DNA of 64,000 bases. Source: Macrotrachela quadricornifera (Eukaryota > Rotifera > Eurotatoria > Philodinida > Philodinidae). The position numbers were made by a program, and so were the translations under genes. The stretch spans positions 1-64,000 of the forward strand of contig JAJEKB010019401.1 of NCBI GenBank assembly GCA_022393335.1, given 5' to 3'. Under the pieces are notes generated by a model. The model saw only the letters and a list, made by a program, of their open reading frames with translations, was not told the DNA's origin and ran no database searches. Each line of letters starts with the position of its first letter. The first letter of the stretch is position 1. Of this stretch, positions 47,387 to 60,100 are shown piece after piece.

Positions 47387-48430
47387 ATGGAAATTCTAAA
47401 AATTTCAACACAATATTCAATGTATGTTGGTTGTTTTACATTCATTAGTGGAATTATTGGGAATGGTCTAAATATCCTTGTCTTTACTCGTCTGAAACTT
47501 TTTCAACAAAATCGATCGGTTTTCTATTTAACTATCGAATCGATTTCAAGTTTTCTTTATCAACTTATGTCTGTTAGCTTAACTATTTTAACATCAATAT
47601 ATGGTGATGACGCAACAGGACGGTCTCTTATCTGGTGTCGATTTAGATATATATTTGGTCAAACATGTGGACTCGTATCATCTTCTATGATATGTTTTGC
47701 TGCGTGTGATCAGTTCATTTCAACAAATTATCGATTTGATTTGAGAGACATGTGTACACTCACACTGACTCGACATCTTACTTGTATATTTATTTGTCTA
47801 TGGTTCATTCATAGCCTAGTATTTGGTTTTTTCTTCGATATTCAACCATTGGCTGGATGTGTCATATTGAATCCGATATGGCTTCGATATTCGACATACT
47901 TCTTTTATCCAGTTTTGGGTAGTCTATTGCCTGTTACTATCGCTTCGTTGTTCAGCTTCTTAGCTTTTCGTAATGTTCGTCGCATAGTTCGTCGGCAACT
48001 CCCAATTGTTCGACGTCGTTTAGATCGACAATTAACAGCAATGGTTTTCACACGTGTGGCAATATTCGTTTGTTTTTTGCTACCTTACGCTATGTATCGC
48101 ATCTATGTTATTAATGTTTCTTTTCCACGTGATCGCCTTTTAGAATATGCTATCTCAAGACTAATTCAAGCCATTTTAGCCTCATTCGTTGTTCTCAACT
48201 ATACGGTAAACATTTGTTAGTTTCTTATTTCGTTTACATTGGTTATTTTCAATTTATTCTAGGTCAGCTTCTATACCTTTATAATAACATCACCACGTTA
48301 TCGTCGTCAAGTGAAATTTATTTTAATAAAAAAGATTTGGCGACAATGTAAACATTGGTTTTGTATAACAGACAATCAAGTTGGTCCTGAGAATATGACA
48401 TCAATGGATTCAAATGTAGATTTTGAATAA
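47387..48430 (+). CDS. Rhodopsin-like (class A) G protein-coupled receptor, 2 exons
   Basis: Exons 47387-48205 and 48263-48430 join in phase across a 57-bp intron, giving 328 residues. Seven hydrophobic segments are visible. Landmarks are the TM1 GN pair (GNGLNILVF, Gly25-Asn26), the TM3-start Cys84 and the extracellular-loop-2 Cys158 (the conserved disulphide), and a basic third loop (VRRIVRRQLPIVRRRLDRQL). TM7 runs across the intron as NYTVSFYTFIITSPRYRRQV. The canonical TM3-end DRY reads CDQ and TM7 has SFYTF in place of NPxxY, as in lineage-expanded peptide- or chemoreceptor-like rotifer receptors. It acts at the plasma membrane; the ligand is unknown. The Met at 47387 is the first ATG in frame. 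Confidence 0.85.
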
Positions 48431-48884
48431 TATATACATATATAACTATTGATTTAACACACATATATTACACTTTTACTCTACTGTTGTAATCGATAAC
48501 ATGTAAATGTAAACAGTAAACACATATGATTTAAAACTAATTTGTAATAAGAGAAATCTTCTTATTAGTTATAGCTTTTCAACATTATAACTAATATAAG
48601 GTGAAAAAAACTCTCTCTGTGATATGCGAGTAACTTTCGTTCTGGCTATTCTACTTTTATAATCTGATGAAATTCAATTAGAAGAGGATATAAAGTTATT
48701 ATAACTCATTTCTATGCTTATAAAATGTCAAAAAGAAAGAAATAGACAATCACTTTAACCTAACAGTTGATGTTTACTTTAATTTTATCTATTAAAATAG
48801 AATACGAATGGAATTTGTTTTTATTTTATTTTATTCTTAAATATATTTATTTAACACTAATTACTTTTCAAGAGAATAGAATTC
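48431..48884. other. 3' flank of the receptor gene; no gene
   Basis: AT-rich with no motif beyond ordinary T-runs. Confidence 0.35.
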
Positions 48885-49335
48885 TCTATCTTTCTATCCT
48901 ATTTAATCATATTTCAACTAATATTATAATAATAAAATTTTAATAAGACCTATTTTTTTTCTATTCCATGTGGCAGATAAACGAATGTTTATATAAAGAA
49001 TATGTTTTGAATAACTTTTGATAAAAACAACGTAGAGGACTGTGACTTTCACAAATTAATCATTCAGGGGCTATAGGTGTTTTAATCGAAGATCTAACTA
49101 ACTGTTTTGGCAATTTCTATAAAAAAAGGTTTTTTTTTGCCGTTTCTTTTGTGGCAAGACACCGTTTTCCCATATTTAGAAATTTAATCAAAAAAACTTC
49201 ACACGACACACTAGGAAAAAGTCACTATATAAACATTTGTTTATCCGCTACATGGAATAGAAAAATAAGTCTTATCGAAATTTTATTATTATAATATTAC
49301 TTGAAATATAGTCAAATAGCATAGATAGATGCAGC
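48885..49335. mobile_element. MITE with ~110-bp inverted repeats
   Basis: Left arm 48888-49000 (ATTATAATAATAAAATTTTA, then CTATTCCATGTGGCAGATAA) is mirrored by 49223-49333 (TTATCCGCTACATGGAATAG, AAATTTTATTATTATAATAT). About 220 bp of unrelated sequence lies between. Target duplication uncertain, possibly TA. Confidence 0.7.
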
Positions 49336-51229
49336 ATTTTTTCCTCTTGAAGACTGTATAAATCATGTGTATTACTTCAAACAAGATCATTGTCAATCTA
49401 GCGAATAAATAAAATCAAAAACAAACAATGCGTCTAGAATTCATTCATACTTTTTATTTTCTTCTAAATATATCATTTCAAACACAATTCAAAAATGACT
49501 TCATTCTTGCTTTAAATACATATCTCGGAAGATTGCATAATTGTTCTATAATGTTGACATGAAGTCTCGAAAAGACGATGTGTTGTACTATACCGAAGTA
49601 TCTTCCAAGATGATGTAAAATGCATGTACAGCGAAAATCATAGAGACAATTACGTAAATGACAAATGTCTTATTATAAGTATACGCAATATCATATATAA
49701 TCAGTTAGTGATTGAGATCAATCACGTAAATCAAATTATAAAATAGTCAACCGGTTGTTAGAAGATGCAAAATTCGTTCTTTATGTTTAATTGTTCGTGT
49801 TTAATAAAGCGTATCATGCAAATATATTCATTTTAATCGTGTTACTATAATTTTGTCGATAAGTAAAATGACTATGGATAGTTTTACATGAACTAGCTTA
49901 TACGTTTTCTCTTTCAACATATTTAAAATAATTTAAATTCACATCGGAGTCACTTTCACTCTTACCTTACTGCACTTCTAAACTATTACTACCATTGTTT
50001 GGTTTTACGATCGAACATTTTCCTACTTTGAAATTCTTGTTTCATTTCACTATCTGCCACGCCCTCTGGGTTGTAATCGTTCAGTTAAGTAGAAATGTAG
50101 TGATTTCTTTTTGTGATAAATAAACTTAGTTGTGTGCTAATTCAACTCTATTTGAATTCTAATATCATTTCAAAAGATGTTAGCGCAATACCTCAAGGAA
50201 TTAAAAATGTGAAACACGAACTAACTGTTCTAAGCGATCGCAATCAAATAGTTATTATGTATATTATGGGCCACATTTTAGCCTCTTTGAAATAGAATAA
50301 CAGAAGCTGTATCTTAAGGGGGGAGGGGGTGCAAATTTCTGCCTTGATACGTACTTCAACATTCCTTTTAGATCGTGTATCACAAAAAACTAAAAATTTA
50401 TAGTCCGACTGTTCAATATGTTTTGATTTTGATCAAGTTCATGTCTAGATGATAGATTATTCGGAAAGAAATTTTTAAATAATTTTAAAGAGAACAAAAG
50501 TTTGATCAAATATTAGGTCTGTTTAAAATAGATAATAAAGTTAAGAATTTTCCTACATATTATCTATTATTTTTCAAAATTTCTCAAATGCTATTAAAGT
50601 TTCAAAATTTTTCATTGAATAATCACTAGTACATTCATATAGATTTTTCATATCTGAATATTTACCCATTCAGACCATATGACTACAGAGGGAGAGAAAG
50701 AAGAGAAAAATCGCTCTCCTAAAATCTCACTTGTTCTTTACTTTTCTCCGTAAAACCTTTCTCAGGGTGTATTTTGACATATTTCGATGTTTTAGTTGGA
50801 GTAAATCGAACAGAAATATATGAAAGAGAAAGCTGTATCCTTAGTGCTCTCAGACGAATCAACACAAGATCTTAAAAATTCTGTCAGAAACAGTATTACG
50901 CTACCATATTAGTGCAAATCAATATTATGGAAGATAGTAACGTTCATAATTTGTAGTAAAAACCAAGAAAACCTGAATTGAGCGCTGTATCTTGATTTTT
51001 TTAAAAAGTGGACATAGTCGTTTCTCTTTGGTTTTATGGGACTTTCCTCTTTCATCTGAAGAAAATGAAATGGAAGCTTTGTACCCATTCATACATTAAA
51101 ATTAAGAAAAAATAATTCAATAATAAATGAATATAATTATAAATATATTAATTTTTGTACAATGAAAATAAAGTAAATCGATAAGAATAAAATCATCCAA
51201 TCATGAATGATTATTTGAGTGTGTTATCT
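49336..51229. other. Intergenic, no gene; solitary TTAAGGGGGG
   Basis: A TTAAGGGGGGAGGGGGT word at 50314-50330 resembles the end of the TTAA element at 9.7 kb, but no partner end was found. An AGCTGTATC word repeats near 50305 and 50830. Open frames here are unsupported. Confidence 0.35.
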
Positions 51230-54059
51230 TCATATGTTTATGGCTAACGATGCAATTGATTTCTTATTCATATTCTTAGCCAGCCACACGTGTATCGGAA
51301 ATGAGTCTTGATACTCGCCGAAACGAGACTCACGGCTTTCACATCTGGTTAAATCTATCTGAATAGTAACATCTCTTCCCTTTTGCATAGACCATTCCTT
51401 TAGATGTTCTTCGAATTCATGTAAGTATATGAAATTAGATACTTCAAATGTGACACTTGACAAATGTTCAACTCTATCCAATATCATTTTTGGATCATCG
51501 ATTTCGTTAATAGACGTCCCAAAATGTTTGATATTACGAGGTATTTTCGAACACATACTATTATGTATTAGTTTTTTACTTGGGCCACCATAGTCGTGTA
51601 TTTTAATTGAACGAAGATTGAATGCATGTTTGAAAAAAAATTCAAGTGCAGCATCCATATCATCAATCTTGCGATTGATACCAAAATTCAACTCCAATTT
51701 TTGCAGACTAGATAGATTAACACTTTTTGAAAGTTGTTCAATTAAATTAATTGACCATCTTCGGTTGATTTTCAGTTGAAGTTCTGTCACATTAAGAAAT
51801 AGATAATTCGATATTGATTTAGTCTAAAAAAATTGCGTAAAGTTTTAATAAACTAAAATAGATTGTCTTCATCTATTAAACAATATAGTCGTCTCAACAA
51901 ATTTTCTATTTAAATGAAATCAATTAACTTAAGGATATTTTTGGTTTCAGAAATTCTCCAGATACTTTTACAGCTGATTTCTGAACGGTTTTAAAGAACT
52001 ATATCAGTTAGTACTTGGAATTATAGAAAAAAAAATTAATTTCAATGATGCTTACATCGGAATTATTTTTTGAAAAGTGAAATTTCAGTTTTACAGTATG
52101 ATTCTCATAAGATCTCATTGAGATTTCAAAGTTACTGTGTGATTATTGTAACTAGAGACGCAACATTTTCGATATTTATGACTTATCATAGGTATCTGTT
52201 TCCTTTTTGCTCATAAGAAAAGACAACTATGACTCTTTACGTTCAATAATGGGTAATTGATGAATAGAAATGACTAGAATCATAGTTGATCTCTTCCTCT
52301 CTCTTAGTAGTGGCTTCGTCCTTTTTCTGTAATGAATCATCAAATGGACCAATCAAATGTGAAAAATTTTCTCATTGATAAGTGATGTTATGTGCCTCTG
52401 TTTATATTATAGAGGATATGTTACATGGTGGGGACTGAAAAATGCGTTCACTTCCAGAATCCTAGCGTGATCACATTGGCAAGGATTAAATCCAGGAAAA
52501 ACCGCTCGGGGGATCGAAGAGTGTTCAGTAACAGAGGTTTTACTGTATTTTCAAGCTACAAATAGGAAGTTTTAAACTCATACATCGCCTATATATGGAA
52601 CTCTACTAAATAATACCAATATTCAAGGAACTCTCAGATAGTTATAACTACTTTATGCCAGAATTCATTGTCTCAATGGTAGCGCTACAAGATTATGAAC
52701 TATGCATCACAATGTTTAATCACTTTACGGATCATTTATTGTTCCGTCTATTCGAAGGCATTGATAAATTTGACATCTGTAAATATTACTATAGAAGAAC
52801 ATTATTAATCTTTGAAAATATTAAATAATACGTACCTTTTGTAAAAATTCATTAGTTATAATTTCGTCTAACTTTACATTCAATTTGGGTGTATTGATGA
52901 CGATTGTTGCCTTGTTATCAGTAACATTCACCGTCGAATCTAAGATTCTATTTTGAGTATTTGGATAATCGAAATAATTTGTAAATATCGGTATTGAATA
53001 AATATGGAATATCCAATCATTTCTATTGGACTGAGAGTCGCATTTGACACACCAATTTTTATTTTCGAGCCAAAATGGAGTTTGAAACGGTGCAATCAGT
53101 GATTTTACTGTAACATGATTTAAATTAAAATCTTGTAGTTTGTAAAACCCGAATCGAAACGTGTTTAATAATGGCAACTTCATTTGAATGAAGTCTTCCC
53201 AACGAGAACCATCAAAAAATTGATAATCAGTTAAATATTTTGTGGAGAACAATTGAAGGCTCTCTAGCATAGGTAAATGTGAAAGCAATGATTCAATTTC
53301 GTCTATTTTTAAACCTTCACAATCACTGATCGAGAATGATGTCAGATGATTTGATTGTCGAATATCAGAATCTGTATTAATGGTAGTAGTAGTATTGTGT
53401 CTTATGATGTGAACATATTTCAGAACAAGTGTCCGTAGATAAGGGAAATGATTAAGAATAGAGTAAACTGTATTCCAATTGCATGAAGATATTGTTACAT
53501 GCTGTAATGCACCTTGAATAGGCCATTGAATTTCATTTTTAAGATTAAAATCTCCATCAAATTCAAATTTAAGAAGATTATCATGTGAAATGATAGATGA
53601 TAGAAGTGTCAAGTCAAAGTGCTTATTGTTATAATATCTTGAATAATTACCGGGAGAAATTGAAAATGATCTAAGAGGATATTTCATAATATGTTTTTCA
53701 AATGTTTGAAATTCTTGTGTTTCTATATTGATGAGATTCAATGACTCTAGTCGAATGAGCTGATCGACAGAAAATAAAGAAAGAAATAATTGAATTTGGC
53801 CACTTGTCTGTAATTCATCTGTAAGCGTAACTGAAATAATATTTTTTGGATCAATAATATGTGCTAAAATATACATGTCAGATTTTGACATATATCGGAA
53901 GTCTAATTTATATCCATTGTAAGTATTGGATATCGCATAAAACCGTTTATTTACATATCGAATTGAAAATGCAATTGTTTCTGCATCAAGATAGTCGAAG
54001 ATTCGATGAACCAACTCAATGGGTAATTCTTCAAAATAAGGTTTGTTGGTAATAGACAT
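51230..54059 (-). CDS. F-box/leucine-rich-repeat-like protein, 2 exons
   Basis: Exons 54059-52836 and 51823-51230 join in phase through FLQK|TKSISNYLFLNVTELQL, giving 605 residues. An F-box sits at residues ~8-50 (FEELPIELVHRIFDYLDAET), the part that docks on Skp1 in SCF ubiquitin ligases. The rest is irregular leucine-rich repeats (LRSFSISPGN, LRTLVLKYVHII, LESLQLFSTKYL), which would bind the substrate. A conserved block FQTPFWLENKNWCVKCD near residue 340 recurs in the paralogue at 55.8 kb. The intron is 1,012 bp, far longer than neighbours, and probably holds transposon debris, such as a pogo-like end CAGTAAAACCTCTG (minus strand) near 52535-52549. Such proteins are greatly expanded in bdelloids. 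Confidence 0.85.
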
Positions 54060-55818
54060 GGAGGTCCCAATTCGTCGAATTTACAGCTACAATATAATGT
54101 CGTTTAAGATTAAATTACTGCTCACACATTATTTCGCAAAATGTTTCGAAAGAAAGTAAGAAAATCAACTGATATAGTCGCATTTTAGTCACACGAATAA
54201 TGACATATATATCTATAAAGATAAAAGAACGGAAAAAAATTGTATTGGACGGTACATGTAACCATTAAATCAGAGAAAGAGAGAATGAGCGACATAGATG
54301 TCATATGGGAACAGTGTATATCGCACTATGAATTAAGATGATCTTTTAATAAAAATATGATGTAAGTCTTTGATTTATTAAAATAAAGATGAATAAAAAA
54401 AGAGTTGCATATTGATAACACATAAACTGCTTTTTCTATAGATAATAATAATGAACTATACAATAAATATCGATGATATCGATAGAATAAACACCAGAAA
54501 ATTACATCCATTAATATCAACAGTAGATTTTGTAGAAACTATTTGAGGATGAGGGTGAGGGTGGTCGTATCAAACGTTCCATCCATAAAAAATGTGTCAC
54601 TTTCAAATAACAACTCTAACTGCTAGTTGGTTGAAAAACAATGTAAGTGAAGTTAGTTCCCGATTCGTCTAGAAGCTTGTTCCAAGTACAACTCGATTAG
54701 TTCTATTCAATAGTGTAATCAGATTCTCTATATCTCATACTATGTGAGCAAAAAGACCAAAACATTGTTTTTTTGCCCTAATAATCATGAATCGATTTCA
54801 GCAAATGAAGCTCTGCTTCATCCAGCAACTTGTTTCAAAGTTCGGATTCTCGTTTTAAGTAGAACTTGACGAGCTCTATCCAACGATGTGCTCAGATCTT
54901 TTGTGGTTCAAAGTATGTTTTCTCAAACCCTCACCCTCTATCAATAAGAACGGCTTTGCTGAAAGTTTTCATTGATAGAATTCTAGAATATCGGACATCA
55001 CAGATGATGGTGTGACAGATGTATTTTTTCGTCATGCTTTACTCATATTGGATCCTGAATATTAAATTAAAACAGTTTAAATAGAATATTTTACTGAGAC
55101 GTCAGTTGATACATAATATATTCTACAATCGTCGGCACGCTTGATGTTGCTCCTTTGGGAAGATTTGCTTTTCCAATTTCCTCGTCATATATTTTTGTAA
55201 CAGAAGTTATTCAGTTAATATTTGCTTCTTCATTTTGTCTCGTAAAAATTTCGCTACCAATTGATCTGGCTTTGTAGAATGATTATGATCACTAGTAATG
55301 CATATTAATTCATTGGTAATACTTGTATGTATGTATGTATACTCTACATTCTCGTTCGGTGCATAGTCAATATTTTTTGATCCTGTTAAAAGAATACAAG
55401 ACTATCTCAGATTATTGCTCATCAGTTCAAATAATGGATCGCTAAATTGAAATTTTGTTTTGGTGAAGATTGTTGGAATAAGACCTTGATAGCCATTAGT
55501 ACTCCTAAATATTTCAAGAACTATAGATAAAATTGCAAGTGAGGGCGAATGTGAGTGTTATACTCATTTTTCACTCCACCCTCAGCCATATAACAAGCAT
55601 TCATTGGTTAGTTTTCTTGTATTAGTATGCTTTGTGTTATCACTCGCTCTTCATTTTAATGTATAAAAATATTTATTTTGCATGTTTTACCGTCGTGTAG
55701 GGTAGAAAGAAAAAAAAAGCATGATATAAAAGCAACGCAAAGGCATTGCTATGATGGAAAAAATTGCAGCATAAAAGAGAACAACCAACAAAACGACGTT
55801 TTTCTGCATATAACAAGG
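54060..55818. other. Shared divergent promoter region of two F-box genes
   Basis: The 1.76 kb between the two divergent F-box starts contains no gene. A candidate MITE or repeat is bounded by GATGAGGGTGAGGGTGG (54548-54564) and the inverted ACCCTCACCCTC (54929-54940). A TATG microsatellite lies near 55325-55345. Confidence 0.45.
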
Positions 55819-57974
55819 ATGATGCAGCTTGAATCACTACCCAATGATATTCTACTCAATATGTTCGAATATTTTGACATTGTTCATCTACTTTGCGTCT
55901 TCTCTGATCTGAATAATCGCTTTAACATACTACTTTACCAACATTTTCGAGCGTATCATCTTGATTTACGGCATATATCCAAATGGGATTTTGACACTCT
56001 CTGCCAACAATATCTTCGTTCCATCACTGATCGTATAGTTTCATGTCACTTGATCGATAAGGATGAAACGCCAGGTCTTGTCGATCTATTTTACTCTCGT
56101 GGTTTTAATGTTAATCAATTTATTAATTTGAAATCGTTAACATTACATCACATCTATAATCGAAATATTGTGAAAATGCTAGAGGGACTTGTTCATCTCG
56201 TTTATCTCTGCATCAGTTATTATGATATGTCTCCCAAAGAAGATATGTCATACATGATCAATCAAATCTGGAATCTACCAAAACTCACACATTGTAAGCT
56301 ACAAAATGGTTGTGTATCTGGCACATATTTCAATGGCAGTACAAGGATCTCAACTACACTCGAACACCTATCAATTCATTGCGTAATGCGCGCATTGACA
56401 TATAAAGAATTGACTTATCTATTCTTATGTACACCTCGTCTCCGAGTTCTTTCTTTGTACCTTGAACTACCCACTAAAAAAGAAAACGAAGATCTTCCAA
56501 TCTTTGCCACATCGATTACAACATTAAAGCTCAGATTTTTGGGTGAAACACGTCTTTTATGTAATCTTCTACAAAATTTACCTAATTTGCATCATTTAAC
56601 GGTTGATCTAGGATATAGCAAGTTAAACGGACATGAATGGAAAGAGATCATTGTCAAGCATGTACCCAAGCTCAAAGTGCTTCAATTCAAAATGTTTTTA
56701 AATCAGTATGATAGACATACCTCAGATGAACAAGCCAATGAACTGCTTGATACATTTCGAACACCATTTTGGTTGCATGAACATCAATGGTATGTTCGAT
56801 GTGATTGGTATCATGGATGTCTTTACACTTTACCATACGCATTTGATTTATTTACTAATACAGCACAAGATATCACACGATCTCAATGGACCTGTCCTGA
56901 CGATAAAAATTTTTGGTCATTTAATAGCGTTCATACATTCGATAGCAGTAAAGGTATGTTCAGATTCCTAATAAAGCTAATTTTCGATAAACTATACATG
57001 GACAAGACAGTGCATACTCATGCACTTCTCAATCATTGTTAAATCTTACCACACAGTAAGAAGGTAGATTCCGAACATTTCGAATAATTATCTAGCCAAC
57101 AAGAGAAAACTTCATAATACTTTCCGCAATTATTGGAAACTGTCTTAGTTTGCTTTTGATAATTACAGAAAGCACTGTGTAGTTTTTTCTTGATGGCTGA
57201 ATAATTAGCTAAACTTCGTGAAATCTTCAGTATTTATTTTGTTAAAATTTCTTTCTTGTTTTTTATATAACCTTTTCTTGTAATGTACGTATGGAATGTT
57301 AGTCATTTTTGAAGTTTGATTATTTATTAGGAAATTTACACTTTTGGAAACATAATCACTGTTGTGGTACTAAAGAGACGCACGACTATTCGGTTTTATA
57401 TCCGGCTCTCTTTCCCAACATACATAAACTTCAGATTCGAACTCCTCTATCCGACATAATTTGGCACATTATTCCAACACTCAATCACTTAACTACATTA
57501 CATCTTTGCATACATGGAGAAGAGTCGGAATCAAAATTTCAAGCTCTACTCGATCGAGCACCTCATCTCTATAGTTTAACTGTTTTTCTTTTTACACCAT
57601 TATCACAGATAATGGTACTCTTCCGACTGACAAGTGCATCTATTCGTCGACTTCGCCTTCATCCTTATGCAAGGCATATGTCATATGACTTTGATGATAC
57701 GCTATGCACCACATTTGCTAGATCACCACTTGCATTAAAATGTGAAGTTCTTGAAATTCGAGTTATATCTCCAGATAGTATAGTGAATCTTGTGAATTCA
57801 ATCACAAATCTTCGTGCAATGACAGTACATGTCAGAGATGATATGCGTATACAAGATCGTCGAACCAAAACTGAGTTAATAGAATGGATACAGAATCATC
57901 TATCTGCAAGATGTTTGATCAAAAGTGGTATGGATGGTGCATGCTGTTTCGTTATATCATTGTGGATAGGTTGA
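55819..57974 (+). CDS. F-box/leucine-rich-repeat-like protein, 2 exons
   Basis: Exons 55819-56953 and 57331-57974 join in phase through SSK|GNLHFWKHNH, giving 592 residues. I chose the second Met cluster (MMQLESLPNDIL) because the F-box starts there; the frame is open 47 codons further upstream. The F-box (LESLPNDILLNMFEYFD) is followed by leucine-rich repeats (FINLKSLTLHHI, LRVLSLYLELP, LPNLHHLTVDLG) and the block FRTPFWLHEHQWYVRCDW then LYTLPYAF, matching the divergent neighbour and typical of bdelloid F-box families. It is expected to be a substrate adaptor of an SCF ubiquitin ligase. AATAAATAAA overlaps the stop region, so the 3' end is probably very short. Confidence 0.85.
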
Positions 57975-59319
57975 GAATAAATAAATTGAACTTTTGGACA
58001 TTTGTATTGTACTAAATTACACATTGAGATTTCATTGATCTTAATACAAATAAATTTACATTTCATTTATTTTGTTATTCTATATTGTTGTATATAAGAG
58101 GTATCGCAAAGCCAATTATTTCATAGTTCGATATCTTTGATAAGTAAGTGGAGTGATGGATGTTGATGTCAAAGGAAGATAATGTTTACACTAATGCTCA
58201 CATCCTCGGTAACCATTTCTCCGTACTTATTGATCGAGAGATATGTACATCTGTTTGATGAATTTTAGTTGTGGTCTTAAAGAGACATAAATCATTTATA
58301 TATCGTTCTTTTTCAATTTTTCTATTTGCTTATACCTTTGTTCGGAGTGTTTTCATTTATGATTTTAGTGGTATGTATTTTCTATCCAATTTAGCTCTAT
58401 AACGAACTTCAATCGAATTGTTTCTTGGTATACCAGAAATTGACTGAAAAATTTTTTTCAAATGTAACAGAAACGTTATGAAATGCAGTTAATCTGTATA
58501 CATAAAAAATATTAATGATAAAAATAGAAAAAGAAAAAATGATGTAAAAATTGCTCTTGTAAACCATGGATCGCTTTTTCTCTTCGAACGACAAAATTTA
58601 GTCCATTCTATGGTACGAGAAAAAAATCAATTCTGCTGGCTAAGACAGGGTGAAAGTTTTTTCAACTGATTCCATGAAACTAAGTGGTTTTTTTATTATT
58701 TCCATTTTTTGATTGAAAAAGTTCAAGATCAATATTCTTTCCAATCGCGGAAAATTTATTCTCAAATTTACTTATTTGATAAGCATAACTTACAAACAGA
58801 AATTTGTTCTTGAATTCCGTCAATGACTTACTCAAGATTTACATAATGCAGTGCTCCGATGTATGCAGGTAATTAATTGTTAGTCTTTCATCAACAAAAC
58901 TATACTCTACTTTTTTTGGGTAAGATTGCAGTTTACGGTCTATCAATAGAAAATTATGAAAAATAAGAAGTTTTTTCTCTTTGATTTATGTAAAATAAAT
59001 AGATCGGTAATGTAGAAATTATTAGATATGATTGCATTTCGTTATAATGATTAGAGAATCATTTCTTATCTTCCAAAGACAAAGATACTCATCATGTTCA
59101 CAAAATCTTTGTTAATGCTCATTTCGATTATCGATCCGAATATATTAATAAGTATGCAATTTTTAAATGATTTTTATTCTTTTGTTTTATTATTGGATCG
59201 AGTGGAATTTGTTTTATTTAGTATACATTCAATATCTCGCCGAAGATTAGTCAACCGCTTAACATTATATACGGAAGTAAAATAAAAGAAAACAGTTAAA
59301 TGATTCACAATTATTTCTT
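57975..59319. other. Intergenic, no gene seen
   Basis: Open frames of 61-63 codons near 58409 and 59094 have no motif. No repeat noted. Confidence 0.4.
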
Positions 59320-59870
59320 TTACACAGTTGTACGACCAGTAGTAGTAGTTGGTAGAGGAGTAGAAGCAGTATTTGTTTGAGAAACATCGTCAACAACTGA
59401 TGTCAATAAAGGATTGAGATCAAGTGAAGCCATTGTTAGATCAACAATTTTAGCAACATTATCAAGATATACAGCTAATTGAACTTGAGCTTTAACACCT
59501 ATATAAAAAATCAATTTTGATCGAAAATATTTTTTATTTTATTAATATTACCGTAGATAGTTAAATTAACTTTATCAATAGTTACATCAACACCAGCATT
59601 AAGTGTAGCTAAACCAGCAACATCAGCTGAAATACTAACATGAGCTTTAAGATCTTCAACGACTATTGAAATTTCTTCAACACTTAAATCAGGTACATAA
59701 AGCCAAACATCAGGTGTATTACTAATATTAAATGGTAAAATTGTGCAAGTTGAATTTTTATTACATGGACATGTTGAACAACCTGTATCTGTTAATACCA
59801 AATTAGATATTGAAATAATAATTATCAGAGTAAGAAGAAAAACAGTTGTATAATGTTTAATGGATATCAT
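59320..59870 (-). CDS. Small secreted protein, paralogue 1, 2 exons
   Basis: Exons 59870-59552 and 59498-59320 join in phase, giving 165 residues. A clear signal peptide (FLLTLIIIISISNLVLT) is followed by a Cys-rich start (GCSTCPCNKNSTC). A conserved block ILPFNISNTPDVWLYVPD, then alternating hydrophobic strands (AHVSISADVAGLATLNAGVD) follow. The C-terminus has a block VQLAVYLDNVAKIVDLT and a Thr-rich tail. Several N-glycosylation sites (NST, NIS, NLT) support secretion. I do not recognise a named family. The gene 230 bp upstream encodes a clear paralogue, so the pair arose by tandem duplication. Confidence 0.7.
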
Positions 59871-60100
59871 ATATATATATATTTGTGATTATAAGTAGAA
59901 AAAAAAAAGTACACTTTTATCTAAATGAATGATTTTGTCTTCAATAAGATTTTTACCTTGAAAAGAACAGAAAGAAAGGGAAATGAGTACACTTTTTTTT
60001 TAATATTTGGATGAATATATGCTTAACATGGTTGAATAATCATGATTTATTTATTTTGTATTAATGAATAAGATAGCAAACAAAAAAAAAGATAAAGTTT

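Noticed and set aside
52536..52550. Pogo-like transposon end in the F-box intron
   Set aside because: Only one end is recognisable; no matching partner or TA pair could be placed, so not listed as an element.
52666..52700. Possible tRNA-like A-box
   Set aside because: No B-box or cloverleaf can be formed.
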